Positions 22,375-31,373 of a stretch of 34,809 nt of DNA are shown piece by piece. This DNA comes from a virus. The notes under the pieces were generated by a model. It ran no database searches. It saw only the letters and a list, made by a program, of their open reading frames with translations, and was not told the DNA's origin. Location: positions 1 through 34,809 of the IMG/VR virus record IMGVR_UViG_3300010151_000059; one strand, 5' to 3'. The position numbers and the translations under genes were made by a program. Numbering within the stretch: position 1 is the stretch's first letter; every line of letters starts with the position of its first letter.

Positions 22375-22388
22375 TGGACTTTTGAATT

Positions 22389-22592
22389 ATGTTATATAGA
22401 GACGGAGGGTTGACGAAATTTGAAGAGAAGGTAAATGAAATATATCAAAATTATGGTATTGATACCAAGAGCATGGATGAAAATGATTTAATTGATGTTT
22501 ATAATTATTATGCACAGAAGCCAAAAGAATTGGACGCAGACCTAGATAAGTCCAGAAAATTTTATGGGAAATTTGATAACGATATACTTTGA
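22389..22592 (+). CDS. Small acidic hypothetical protein
   Basis: 67 aa from ATG 22389, acidic and Tyr-rich (IDVYNYYAQKPKELDADLDK). No family recognised and no clear SD. Confidence 0.5.
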   Translation: MLYRDGGLTKFEEKVNEIYQNYGIDTKSMDENDLIDVYNYYAQKPKELDADLDKSRKFYGKFDNDIL

Positions 22593-22621
22593 TTTACTAT
22601 TAATAATTATAGCCTTATAGA
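22593..22621 (+). promoter_or_regulatory. Promoter-like element before the HU gene
   Basis: TTTACT (22593-22598) and TATAGA (22616-22621) are 17 bases apart in an AT-rich gap. The palindrome acacgtgt follows a few bases downstream. The only gene in reach is the HU-like gene at 22665. Confidence 0.4.
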
Positions 22622-22664
22622 TATAACACACGTGTTCATGCGTGCGTGAGGACAAGTTGAACTT

Positions 22665-22949
22665 ATGATAAACAAGAAAGAATTGGCAAAAAGAATTGCT
22701 TCGAAGACTCTACTCTCTCAGAAGGAGGCATACCAAGTGTTGGATGCAACAATCGCCTCGATCTTAGAGGGCCTAGAGGAAGACGGAGAAGTATCAGTTG
22801 TTGGATTCGGAAAGTACTACCTATATACTCACGCCGCGCGGCCAGTTAGAAACCCAAAAACTCAAGAAGAAATGGTGTTGGACACTTATCAATCAGTGAA
22901 GTTTAAGGTTAGTGATAAAATTAAAAAGCATTTTAAGAATATCAAATAA
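22665..22949 (+). CDS. HU/IHF-family DNA-binding protein
   Basis: 94 aa. Family features: MINKKELAKRIASKT at the dimerising N-terminus, VVGFGKYYL, and the beta-arm region AARPVRNPKTQEEM with the RNP-like tip used to intercalate DNA, then VKFKVSDKIKK. It bends and compacts phage DNA and may assist replication or packaging. It carries its own promoter-like element. Confidence 0.93.
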   Translation: MINKKELAKRIASKTLLSQKEAYQVLDATIASILEGLEEDGEVSVVGFGKYYLYTHAARPVRNPKTQEEMVLDTYQSVKFKVSDKIKKHFKNIK

Positions 22950-22980
22950 AATGGCGAATATTTATGGGAGCCTATCTTAA

Positions 22981-24603
22981 ATGGCCAACGATACCGACAC
23001 TCAATTAACTAGATATACATCCGCCGTGACAATTGTCACGGCGGATGTAATGAACCGTTTGTACGGCGGAGAATACGGATATAATACAGTCGTTGATGCG
23101 TTTCACCCACTTGTCGCTGGACACGTACACGATGGCACGCACGCGAACGGACGCTCCTCTAAAGTCCTTTTAACAGATGGAGGCCATGTGCGAGGCCAGT
23201 TGGCTCACGCAAACCTCGGAGGATACAACGGGACAATTCCGGCAGTTCAGCATGTCAATATCCAAAGCTATTCTGATCTTGTATATGGATCCCCGGCGTC
23301 AAGAAGGGCTGCTGCGCTTCTATCTGGAGATCCATTGGTTAATCTCGCCATACCGGAATACATAGAAAACCCGGTTAGCGGTGAAAAGAAATACTACTTA
23401 GACCTATCTTCCTCTGCTGGTGGATCAGATAAGAACGTTCAGTTTAATGATGCTGGTGCGTTCGGCGGCGACAACGGATTTGTTTACGACTATGATACTA
23501 GCCGAGTAGGCATAGGAACAGTAACTCCAGTTAGGGCTTTGCACATTGTAGACGCAGTTAATCCGCCAATCAGAATTACCGGAATTCCATCTGGATCTGG
23601 AGGAACTCCGCTCGGTATAGATGCTAACGGAGACTTCTATACAGATGCTGCAATTGGTGCTTATACTGCTGATGGACAAGGAATTGAATTAACTGGATCT
23701 GAGTTCTCTCTTGAAATTGATGTATCTGGCGATATAGTTTTGGCCAAGACCGCCGCAGGGATTACAGCGCTTAATGACGCTGCTTGGTGGGATGCTCGAA
23801 AGATTCAGGGTGTTACAGTTGCGAGCCCGCTTGCTCCGAGCTCTGGTGACGTTCTGGTTTATGACGGAGTAAGCGAGTTTGTTTCGCAGGCTCCCGCTGA
23901 ACAAAATTTATTTTCCACAGTAACTGTTGCCGCTGACGGAGGAACCGCCGCTGGAGGCCCCGTTGAGGCGGATAGTGCAACAGATACCCTCAACTTAACT
24001 GCTGGTGCAGGAATTACTTTAACAGCGACTGCCGGGACCGACACGGTGAAGATAGCGGCAGGTGCTCCATCTGGAGTTCCGACAACAACGGCGACACAGG
24101 TTATGCCACACAATTTATGTTCTCACGGGGCTAATCCGTCAGATGACAAAATATACTCAGGCACTGGAACTGCAGCTGGCGATGTTTGTGCCCTTTCGAA
24201 AAATTATCCTGCTTCCGGTTCCTATTATGCGTCTTTCCCTGTTGCTGTTCCGAAAAATGCATCCGGAGCTAATCCGGCTAGCTTTGTAGTAACTACGGCG
24301 TGGGTAGGGGAGGGCTCCCAGCCCGACGGGGAAATAGCTACAGGAATGTCTTATAGCGATAGCGGCGGAATTGATGTTCAAGTTCAGGGCGATCCCTTTT
24401 CGTTTACTTGGGCTGCAGACAACGTCCAAACGCTAATAGTAGGGAATCTTAAGGTCGGAATAGCTACTCACGCTAGTGTTGCGCTAGCAACTAGTAACAC
24501 TGGATATATTCATATTCGCATTGGAAGGATTGGCGAGCACGAAGAAGATGAATATGAAGATGACGTACACCTTATATACTGTCAGATTGAATGGACTTGG
24601 TAA
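22981..24603 (+). CDS. Tail-fibre/virion surface-like protein
   Basis: 540 aa from ATG 22981. It is Gly/Ala/Thr-rich with repeated short beta-strand motifs (GGHVRGQLAHANLGGYNG, VQFNDAGAFGGDNG, RVGIGTVTP, ITLTATAGTDTVKIAAG). It also has GHVHDG near residue 47 and IHIRIGRIG near the end, all typical of phage fibre or receptor-binding structural proteins that assemble as trimers. No chaperone domain is seen. A 34-bp perfect palindrome lies within codons 12-23. The upstream spacing to the HU gene is short. Confidence 0.75.
   Translation: MANDTDTQLTRYTSAVTIVTADVMNRLYGGEYGYNTVVDAFHPLVAGHVHDGTHANGRSSKVLLTDGGHVRGQLAHANLGGYNGTIPAVQHVNIQSYSDLVYGSPASRRAAALLSGDPLVNLAIPEYIENPVSGEKKYYLDLSSSAGGSDKNVQFNDAGAFGGDNGFVYDYDTSRVGIGTVTPVRALHIVDAVNPPIRITGIPSGSGGTPLGIDANGDFYTDAAIGAYTADGQGIELTGSEFSLEIDVSGDIVLAKTAAGITALNDAAWWDARKIQGVTVASPLAPSSGDVLVYDGVSEFVSQAPAEQNLFSTVTVAADGGTAAGGPVEADSATDTLNLTAGAGITLTATAGTDTVKIAAGAPSGVPTTTATQVMPHNLCSHGANPSDDKIYSGTGTAAGDVCALSKNYPASGSYYASFPVAVPKNASGANPASFVVTTAWVGEGSQPDGEIATGMSYSDSGGIDVQVQGDPFSFTWAADNVQTLIVGNLKVGIATHASVALATSNTGYIHIRIGRIGEHEEDEYEDDVHLIYCQIEWTW
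23016..23049 (+). repeat. 34-bp perfect palindrome inside the fibre-like gene
   Basis: The arms tacatccgccgtgac and gtcacggcggatgta flank the central AATT; all 34 bases are self-complementary. It encodes YTSAVTIVTADV, so both strands remain coding. Such length is far beyond chance in coding sequence. Confidence 0.95.
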
Positions 24604-24690
24604 TCATTGTGGGTTTGGACATAACGGCCAATTAATCCTAGCTATATTGTTTTGATTCTGCCGCATAAGTCGTAAGGCTATAGGAAATTA
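24604..24690 (+). promoter_or_regulatory. Short gap after the fibre-like gene
   Basis: 87 non-coding bases. TTGGAC (about 24616) and TAGCTA lie 18 bases apart and could be a weak promoter for 24691. No terminator structure is evident. Confidence 0.25.
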
Positions 24691-25020
24691 ATGGATGTTT
24701 TGATCTTATTTGGCTGTAACGGCCATGTCGAAGAGTCTGGATTTATTTGCTGCAATTCTATAGTTAACCCAATCGTAGATCTATCAAAAGTTAAAAAAGA
24801 AACCAGAGAAAAGGCTTCCCACTTTTTGGGGCATGCATGTAATCTGTTTGATGCTCCGTGCAATGATCATAACAAGTGTGTTAATATAATAAATTTTTTA
24901 TACAGACAATTCGGTATTATAAGCGAAGAAGGACTGCGTGAAATACAGGCTTTTCTAAGAATGCATAAAAGATGTGGCATATATATAATGCTGATATCAA
25001 AGGAGGGCTTCAATGTCTGA
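24691..25020 (+). CDS. Cys/His-rich hypothetical protein
   Basis: 109 aa from ATG 24691. Cys residues occur in FGCNGH, FICCNS, HACNLFDAPCNDHNKC and KRCGIY, enough for a metal site or disulfides, although the lack of a signal peptide argues for metal. No family recognised. Its end overlaps the next gene by 8 nt. Confidence 0.6.
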   Translation: MDVLILFGCNGHVEESGFICCNSIVNPIVDLSKVKKETREKASHFLGHACNLFDAPCNDHNKCVNIINFLYRQFGIISEEGLREIQAFLRMHKRCGIYIMLISKEGFNV

Positions 25021-25366
25021 TGTAAGGGTTCCTACAAATAATCGATATTTAGATTCAAAAAAAGAGAAGGCACGAAACGATACAGAGGCAGCCTTCAATG
25101 ATTACAAAAAGCTTCTTTCAGATAAGACACATCCTGATAATCAAACACCTGGATATCATAAAAATGTTGTATCTACCTTGAATAGGTTATTGGTGGCAGC
25201 AGATTCACTAGATGAGGCAAACCCAGGAGAGGGAATCTTTGGCCTTATAGTTCTATCGCTAAGATCGTCACTAAAATTAAGAGATGATAATATTAAGTTA
25301 GCCTTAGAGATAAGAGAGCTTAAGAGGGAAATTGATAGGGTAAAGAAAAATCAGGGAGCGAAATGA
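25013..25366 (+). CDS. Coiled-coil hypothetical protein
   Basis: 117 aa from ATG 25013 (SD aaggaggg). Helical throughout; the C-terminal part (LALEIRELKREIDRVKKNQ) is a strong coiled-coil candidate. ATGA overlap with the next gene suggests coupled expression. Confidence 0.6.
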   Translation: MSDVRVPTNNRYLDSKKEKARNDTEAAFNDYKKLLSDKTHPDNQTPGYHKNVVSTLNRLLVAADSLDEANPGEGIFGLIVLSLRSSLKLRDDNIKLALEIRELKREIDRVKKNQGAK

Positions 25367-25599
25367 TAGCTAAGGAAAAATTAATCTCATTAATTCTTGA
25401 AAAGATATCAAAGAATAATGAAATTATTAGACTCCTGAAAGATGAGGCTAGCAAATTTTCTCTGGACCCCACAAAGGACGGTGCCTATATTGCACGTATA
25501 GGATATCGTGCGGCGCTGCAGGACATTCTAGAGGAGGTTAAGAGTATTAATGTCGGAAGAGAACCGGGTCCAAATTTTCGAGAAAACAAAAGAAGATAA
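25363..25599 (+). CDS. Small helical hypothetical protein
   Basis: 78 aa, ATGA overlap upstream. A helical N-terminus (ISLILEKISKNNEIIRLLKD) and a basic tail. Its 3' end overlaps the FtsK-like gene by 50 nt in another frame. Confidence 0.55.
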   Translation: MIAKEKLISLILEKISKNNEIIRLLKDEASKFSLDPTKDGAYIARIGYRAALQDILEEVKSINVGREPGPNFRENKRR

Positions 25600-26641
25600 T
25601 TTAAAGAGCCTGCTTACTGCGTTTAAAATAAAGGTTGACTCCGTTTTTTTAGAGGAAAAAGAATATTTCGATATATATGATATATCATTAAAGCAGGGAG
25701 AGAGGGCTCTAAAGATAGATCGCTCTCTAAGGGACTTGGGCACTGCCCTCAGAGCTTACTCTTATCCGACTGGCTTTACGGCAATGAACAGCGGAGTGTA
25801 TAGACTTCATATACAGACTCGGCAGATTCCATCGCCATCCTTTGCAGAAACGTATCAGACCTTAAATAGGGAGCACTATGTTCCTGTGGCCCTCGGCGTT
25901 GACGCACACGGAAACACTATAAGTTTAGATCTTAATAAGATGCCAAACATTCTAATAGGGGGAACTACTGGCTCAGGGAAGAGCGTGCTATTGCATAACT
26001 TTATATTGTCACTAATTGGTGGCGACTCAATCATCTACCTTATAGATCCAAAGATGGTCGAGTTCTCTTGCTACAAGGGAGTCTCCTCTGTAAGGAGAAT
26101 TGTGCATTCAGCAGAAGAGGCTACAGATATAATAGAAGATATCACCAAAATAATGGAAGAGCGTTTTGTTTTCTTGCAGCGATCAAAAACAAGAAGTGCA
26201 AAGGAATATAACGCGAAAGCAAAGCGAAAAACATTTATGGAGCCAATTGTCTTAGTTATTGATGAGTGGGCAGATCTAACCTTGCAAGATAAGTTGATAC
26301 AAAAGAAGCTATGTTTGTTGGCTCAGAAGGGCCGTGCCGCAGGTATATCTATAATTCTGGCGACCCAGAGGCCGTCAGCAACCGTTATATCCGGCTTAAT
26401 GAAGGCAAACTTTCCAGCAAGAATTGCTCTAAAAGTTGCATCTGCAGTAGATAGCAGGGTTATATTGGACACCGGTGGGGCAGAAAAGATATCTGATATT
26501 GGAACTGGGCTATATTTGGACGGAACATTATCAGAGCCTAAATTATTTAGGGCCCCAAACATTATTGACATTGATACAGAGCTAGATAACTTGGGTGTTA
26601 AAAGGAGGATACGCCCACTCTGGGAGAGGATTTTGTTTTGA
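25550..26641 (+). CDS. FtsK/SpoIIIE-family DNA translocase
   Basis: 363 aa from ATG 25550. FtsK-type motor core: Walker A GGTTGSGKS at 137-145, Walker B VLVIDEWAD with Asp238/Glu239, and ATQRPSATVISGLMKANFPA followed by a conserved AVDSRVILD segment. There is no N-terminal membrane region and no gamma DNA-reading domain, so the protein is the motor alone. In bacteria these pump DNA, and in a phage it may segregate, concatenate or package DNA, or assist conjugation-like transfer. It overlaps the next gene's start. Confidence 0.93.
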   Translation: MSEENRVQIFEKTKEDNLKSLLTAFKIKVDSVFLEEKEYFDIYDISLKQGERALKIDRSLRDLGTALRAYSYPTGFTAMNSGVYRLHIQTRQIPSPSFAETYQTLNREHYVPVALGVDAHGNTISLDLNKMPNILIGGTTGSGKSVLLHNFILSLIGGDSIIYLIDPKMVEFSCYKGVSSVRRIVHSAEEATDIIEDITKIMEERFVFLQRSKTRSAKEYNAKAKRKTFMEPIVLVIDEWADLTLQDKLIQKKLCLLAQKGRAAGISIILATQRPSATVISGLMKANFPARIALKVASAVDSRVILDTGGAEKISDIGTGLYLDGTLSEPKLFRAPNIIDIDTELDNLGVKRRIRPLWERILF

Positions 26642-27177
26642 GACGTTTTTCTAAAAAAGAGATATTATCTTCTCTGAGGATTTCTGATATAGCAAGTAGT
26701 CAGGGAGTCTCTATGATCGAGACTAACAGCGGCAACTTTACGCATAAGTGTAAGTGTCCTGCCGTAGATCATAAGTCTGGATTAGAGAGAACTGGTTCGC
26801 TATATATTGATAATATCAATAATAATTTTTATTGTTTTGGATGTGGGGCCTCAAATAACGTTATAGATTTTTACATGCTTTGCACAGAGAAAAGCTTTTC
26901 GGAGGCCTTGGAAGACCTGTCAAAGGTAGTTGATCCATCCAAAGTTAAGGTTTGCGCCGCAGAAAATAAGCAAAACAATTTCTCGGTCTTGCTGGAAATC
27001 TCTACTGAAATTAGAAAAACGCAGACAAATCATCAAGATGATCTAGAGTGGATTGGTCTTTTGATTAAAAAAATGGATTTAAAGTTGACCCTACTAGATC
27101 GTAAAGATGTTATTGGCGCTAGAGAGGTACAGAAAAAATTAAAGCAGATTTTAAAGCGGAGGTATCCAGGCGTATGA
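26638..27177 (+). CDS. Protein with CHC2-type zinc-finger domain
   Basis: 179 aa from TTG 26638, SD gggagagg. The N-terminal domain has Cys/His ligands in HKCKCPAVDHKSG and FYCFGCGAS followed by VIDFYMLCTEKSFSEALEDL, matching the CHC2 zinc-binding domain of DnaG-type primases, which recognises template DNA. The TOPRIM catalytic domain is absent; the C-terminal part is helical and ends basic. It is therefore either an adaptor or regulator for a separate primase core or a helicase-loading factor. It overlaps the SbcD-like gene by ATGA. Confidence 0.85.
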   Translation: MRRFSKKEILSSLRISDIASSQGVSMIETNSGNFTHKCKCPAVDHKSGLERTGSLYIDNINNNFYCFGCGASNNVIDFYMLCTEKSFSEALEDLSKVVDPSKVKVCAAENKQNNFSVLLEISTEIRKTQTNHQDDLEWIGLLIKKMDLKLTLLDRKDVIGAREVQKKLKQILKRRYPGV

Positions 27178-28343
27178 GAGTAATAGTGTGTGGAGATGTT
27201 CATATGGGCGCTGTGTTTGGGCTAGGGAGGCCAAACGGAACTGGCGGCAACACAAGGGTTGATGATTACGAAGCGAGTTTAAATTACGTAATTGATTACG
27301 TAATCGACACAAAGGCTGACATTTTCATTCAAACTGGTGATGTTTTTGAGTTTCGAGATCCCGAGCCTGAGCATATGGGAATTATAGATCGAGCGCTTAA
27401 GCGGCTATCAAATGCAAATATTGCGTCATTTATTTTGATGGGCAACCATGATTATAAACGAAGTGGAGAAAACTTTATCAGCTCAATTTCATCTTTGGGG
27501 GCTTGTGAATATCCTAATGTTAGAATGATTTTAAATCAAGATGTTATACAGGTGTCAAACAAAGATGATGAAAAAGTAAATCTACTTCTGCTTCCTTATC
27601 GAGATAAGCGCATGTACAAGGGCAAAAATACCCTAGAACAATCTAAGGAGTATGACCTTGAGGTTCAGTCTTTAGTTAAAACTTGCGAGCCAAATATCCC
27701 GATAGTTGCAGTTGGGCACAATTTCTTTTACGAAGGAAGCTACAACGCCTACGGCGGCGCAGAGGTTATGGCTGACCCGCTAGCCTTCACGGGGTGTGAT
27801 GTAGCTATGATGGGCCATGTTCATCAGCATCGAATCGTAAGAACAAGCTCTCCAGTTTGCATATATACTGGCTCAATGGAAAAGTCAAACTTTGGGGATG
27901 CCAATGTTGATAAGTACTTTGTAGATTATGATATAAGCAGGAAGCGTGCCAAGTTCCGAAAAATACCAGTAAGAGGATTGCTGGATATGTCTCATGATTT
28001 AACTGGATCTGATTTTTCACAGATTATAAAGAACTTAGATGATGCGATTGGAGCTTTCGATATCAATGGGAAAGTGGTAAGGTTTCGAGTCGCCATAGAC
28101 GAGCAAGTGTTGCCGGCTGTAGATAAGAAGAGCATACAGACAAAGCTTTATGATAATGGAGCGTTCTTTGTCTCAAAGGTTATTGTCGAAGTAGCTGCGA
28201 AACGAATCATTCGAGATATCGAAATTACCAAATATAAAGATGATTACTCTATGTTTAAGGCGTTTTCTGGATCACAAGATATTGACAAAGAATATAAAAA
28301 GATTTTGTTGAAAGAAGCCAAAACAATTATGGGAGGCATATGA
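27174..28343 (+). CDS. sbcD: SbcD/Mre11-like nuclease
   Basis: 389 aa. Metallophosphoesterase signature: GDVHMG (7-12), GDVFEF (55-60), GNHD (90-93), VGHN, and GHVHQHR. SbcD/Mre11 nicks and trims DNA ends with its SbcC/Rad50 partner, encoded next with an ATGA overlap. A phage SbcCD pair is used in T4 (gp46/gp47) for recombination-dependent replication and host DNA degradation. The length matches that family. Confidence 0.95.
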   Translation: MRVIVCGDVHMGAVFGLGRPNGTGGNTRVDDYEASLNYVIDYVIDTKADIFIQTGDVFEFRDPEPEHMGIIDRALKRLSNANIASFILMGNHDYKRSGENFISSISSLGACEYPNVRMILNQDVIQVSNKDDEKVNLLLLPYRDKRMYKGKNTLEQSKEYDLEVQSLVKTCEPNIPIVAVGHNFFYEGSYNAYGGAEVMADPLAFTGCDVAMMGHVHQHRIVRTSSPVCIYTGSMEKSNFGDANVDKYFVDYDISRKRAKFRKIPVRGLLDMSHDLTGSDFSQIIKNLDDAIGAFDINGKVVRFRVAIDEQVLPAVDKKSIQTKLYDNGAFFVSKVIVEVAAKRIIRDIEITKYKDDYSMFKAFSGSQDIDKEYKKILLKEAKTIMGGI

Positions 28344-30445
28344 TTCCAATTAATTTAAAAATAAAAAACTTTTTCTCCCACAAGGAGAGCGAGATTGATT
28401 TTTCAAAATTTGACTCAGCCCTCCTGATTGGAAACACAGAAGGAGATTACACGAAGAGTAATGGATCAGGAAAGTCTGTGGTCTTTGAAGCTATTCTGTG
28501 GGGCTTGTTTAATAAATCTAGATCCATGATGATGGACGATATAATTCGGTGGGGCGAAGCCTCCTGTGCTGTAGTTATCGAATTCAAACATGAGGATAAA
28601 GTATATCGAGTAAACAGAACTAGAAATCGGATTACATCAAGCTCTGTTGTTGAGTTGAGCTATTTAGATAAAGCCGGGGACTGGATAGATATTTCCTGTT
28701 CTACATCTGGTAGCACGAACAAGAAGATCGAAGAAATCATTAAGCTTGATCATAAGACTTTTGTAAACTCTATCTACTTCCGACAAAATGATATTTCTGA
28801 GTTTGCAGAAGTGGAAGCTTCGAAGAAGAAAGAGATTTTAAAATCAATAGTTGATATATCAAGGTGGGATAAATACGAAAAGGAGGCCAGAAAAAAGGCC
28901 AAGGAAATTACTCTTGAGTGCAAGGTTCTTAAGAAATCAGTTGAAGAGTATGACGAAACCCACAAGGGCCTTGAGGGTGTTAGGCTTGAAATTGCTGAAT
29001 CCAAATTAAAATCAGAAGCATTAACCAAGCGAAAGGGCTCATGCATTAGCGATGTTTCCTCTTTAGAGGAGAAGTATTTAGCTTTAAAGCGATCCCTTGA
29101 TACGGATACTTATGATAAAGCTACAGAGGAGATAGCCACACTAAAGGCTAAAGAGGCTGGCCTTTCCAAACAGATTAAGGCATATACCGAAAAGATTAAG
29201 GGCTTGGAGCTGGAGAAGGTTCCGCTTTCGGGCACAGTTGAAAAGCTAAATAATTATTTAAGTGGTAAGAATATAGTAGAAGTTAGCGAAGATAAGCTTA
29301 GCGATTTAAAAGCTGAGCTATCGTCTAATAAGGTTGAAAAAAGTTCATCAGATGAGCTGATTAAAAATCTTAATGATATTAATATATCTCACGATCATTG
29401 TTACGTTTGCCGGCAGGAAATTGGACAGGAGCTTTATGATTCGCTAAAGTCCGATATTACCTCTAAGAAGGATGAATATTTAAAGAAACGAGGTATTGCT
29501 GCCGAAGAAATCGTAAAAATAGACAAAGAACTGAATCGTCTTCTGAAGACCCAAGCAGACAACAAGGAGATCACGAAGGCAACGGATCGGCTTGAGTCTG
29601 AGAATTATAAGTTAACAATAGTGAACGATAACATTGTTAAGCATAATGTTGAATTGGCCGACCTAGTGAGCCTTAGGGATAAAGCCTTAGGTCGATTGAA
29701 GACTAACAAGACCCTTCTTGAGTCTATAAAGAATGAGGATTTTCAAACGCTCCGAAAGCATATCAAGGCACTGAAGGCAGAAAAAGAAGATCTTACAGAA
29801 AAGATAACCAAAGAGGATATAAATATCGGGCGGCTTCTCGAAAGAGAAAGTAATCTGGCAAAGTCTTTTGAGAAGATATCAGAAGACAAAAAGAATATTT
29901 CCGCGAAACTGAAGAAAATAGCCGTCTTTGAAAAGCTTGGACGAATGTTCGGAAAGAGCGGAATTCAAGCAGTTCTGCTAGATACAATCATAGAAGACTT
30001 GGAAAAGACATCAAATGTAATTCTGGCCTCAATATGTAATGAGCCAGTAGCTATCGTGCTCGAAACACAGCGATTAGGATCGGATGGAGTTTCGACAATA
30101 GAAACGTTAGATCTTAAGGTCCAAAAGGATGGATATCTACAAAACTTTAAGTCACTAAGTGGTGGTGAGAAATTTAGAATTTCCTTGGCTCTCAGGATTG
30201 GGTTAAGCGATATGTCCAGTCGATACGGAGGCTCCTCGCTAGAGTTTCTCTTGTTGGATGAAGTAAACTCTCCGCTAGATCGCTATGGAGTTGAGACTCT
30301 TTTCGTAAATGTGATAAAAGCGCTAGAGGATAAGTATAAGATTCTGGTAATTACCCATGATGAATCATTGAAAGAAAAGTTTGATAACGTTGTTGACGTA
30401 ACTAAAGTTGGCGGAGATAGTACTATCAAATTCGCCACAAGGTAA
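28340..30445 (+). CDS. sbcC: SbcC/Rad50-like ATPase
   Basis: 701 aa. The ABC-type nucleotide fold is split by a long coiled coil: Walker A ends NGSGKS (41-46), the zinc hook CYVC is at 354-357 in HDHCYVCRQE, the signature LSGGE is at 606-610, and Walker B has LLLDE near 637-641. The hook, flanked by heptad-rich segments, joins two molecules to tether DNA ends. This is the T4 gp46-type partner of the preceding nuclease. It is expected to act in recombination and DNA-end processing. Confidence 0.95.
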   Translation: MIPINLKIKNFFSHKESEIDFSKFDSALLIGNTEGDYTKSNGSGKSVVFEAILWGLFNKSRSMMMDDIIRWGEASCAVVIEFKHEDKVYRVNRTRNRITSSSVVELSYLDKAGDWIDISCSTSGSTNKKIEEIIKLDHKTFVNSIYFRQNDISEFAEVEASKKKEILKSIVDISRWDKYEKEARKKAKEITLECKVLKKSVEEYDETHKGLEGVRLEIAESKLKSEALTKRKGSCISDVSSLEEKYLALKRSLDTDTYDKATEEIATLKAKEAGLSKQIKAYTEKIKGLELEKVPLSGTVEKLNNYLSGKNIVEVSEDKLSDLKAELSSNKVEKSSSDELIKNLNDINISHDHCYVCRQEIGQELYDSLKSDITSKKDEYLKKRGIAAEEIVKIDKELNRLLKTQADNKEITKATDRLESENYKLTIVNDNIVKHNVELADLVSLRDKALGRLKTNKTLLESIKNEDFQTLRKHIKALKAEKEDLTEKITKEDINIGRLLERESNLAKSFEKISEDKKNISAKLKKIAVFEKLGRMFGKSGIQAVLLDTIIEDLEKTSNVILASICNEPVAIVLETQRLGSDGVSTIETLDLKVQKDGYLQNFKSLSGGEKFRISLALRIGLSDMSSRYGGSSLEFLLLDEVNSPLDRYGVETLFVNVIKALEDKYKILVITHDESLKEKFDNVVDVTKVGGDSTIKFATR

Positions 30446-30481
30446 CATGCTAATTTTATCATACAATATGCGGAGGCAATT

Positions 30482-31357
30482 ATGATAAGCTTAACCATAG
30501 CCGAGAGTGAAGTGGAATTTATATCTGGCATTCCATCTTATATTACTTTCTCTACAGATGTTCCATCAACGGTCTATTACACATTAGACGGCGAAACCCC
30601 AGGTGTAAATTCCCTGATCGCAGTTGGCAAGGTTTATATGCCAACAAGCTCTCGCGGACTAACCCTGAAGGCTATAGCCATATCCCCAACAGATACCTCT
30701 GTCGTGACCACTAAAAAATACAGCACTGACTCCGAAGATTATAATGGTCCAAGAAGAATCGGTGATGAAGGGATATCCATACTTCCCCCGAGCGGGATAG
30801 TTCTGGAGAGTCTGTCATTTGATTCGTCGGGTGATGCCGCCCAAGAAACGGCGATAGCCTTTGTAGACCTAGATGTTAAGGCGTCAAAAGTATCCACTGA
30901 TGGTGTTTGGGTTGAGGACGGAAAGACCTCTGTTCCTTTCGTAAATTTTCCAAAGGCTAATGATGTATCAGATCGATTTACTGTGTCCACAGTAAACGAT
31001 AATGTTGAATTCGACCCAAGGGCCAAATTTATAACCATTGATGGCTCGACACAGGCGAAGCTAGACGAACAAGTTGTCAAGATCGTAAACCGGACGTATA
31101 GTACCTTTGGCCCCACGTCCAAATTTTATGACGAAAGATTGGGCGAGTCTGAGCCCCTTGTTACCGGGAATTATATTCGCAGCTTCTACGACGAAGCTAG
31201 GCAGCTTTTTGTATCTTATTACTGGGAAAGTCTAGAGTCTAGATGGATAAGGTCTGTTCAAAGAGCAGAGGGAACAGTTTCTAAAAATGGAGCTAGTAGT
31301 CGAAACCACTTTGTATATCGCTGGATCCAAGACAGATCTGTCAGTGGAGCCTTTTAA
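30482..31357 (+). CDS. Hypothetical protein with beta-sandwich N-terminus
   Basis: 291 aa from ATG 30482 (SD ggagg). The N-terminus STVYYTLDGETPGVNS is similar to the FN3-associated/CHB_HEX_C_1 domain that decorates surface proteins. The remainder is mixed beta/alpha with GSTQAKLDEQVVKIVNRTYST and an aromatic C-terminus. A virion decoration or fibre-associated role is plausible but not shown. It lies between recombination genes, so its neighbours do not settle its role. Confidence 0.6.
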   Translation: MISLTIAESEVEFISGIPSYITFSTDVPSTVYYTLDGETPGVNSLIAVGKVYMPTSSRGLTLKAIAISPTDTSVVTTKKYSTDSEDYNGPRRIGDEGISILPPSGIVLESLSFDSSGDAAQETAIAFVDLDVKASKVSTDGVWVEDGKTSVPFVNFPKANDVSDRFTVSTVNDNVEFDPRAKFITIDGSTQAKLDEQVVKIVNRTYSTFGPTSKFYDERLGESEPLVTGNYIRSFYDEARQLFVSYYWESLESRWIRSVQRAEGTVSKNGASSRNHFVYRWIQDRSVSGAF

Positions 31358-31373
31358 TCCTTAGGAGTTTAAT

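Noticed and set aside
22628-22645. acacgtgt and the following gcgtgcgtg as a riboswitch
   Set aside because: Too short and unmatched to any known class; probably part of the HU gene leader.
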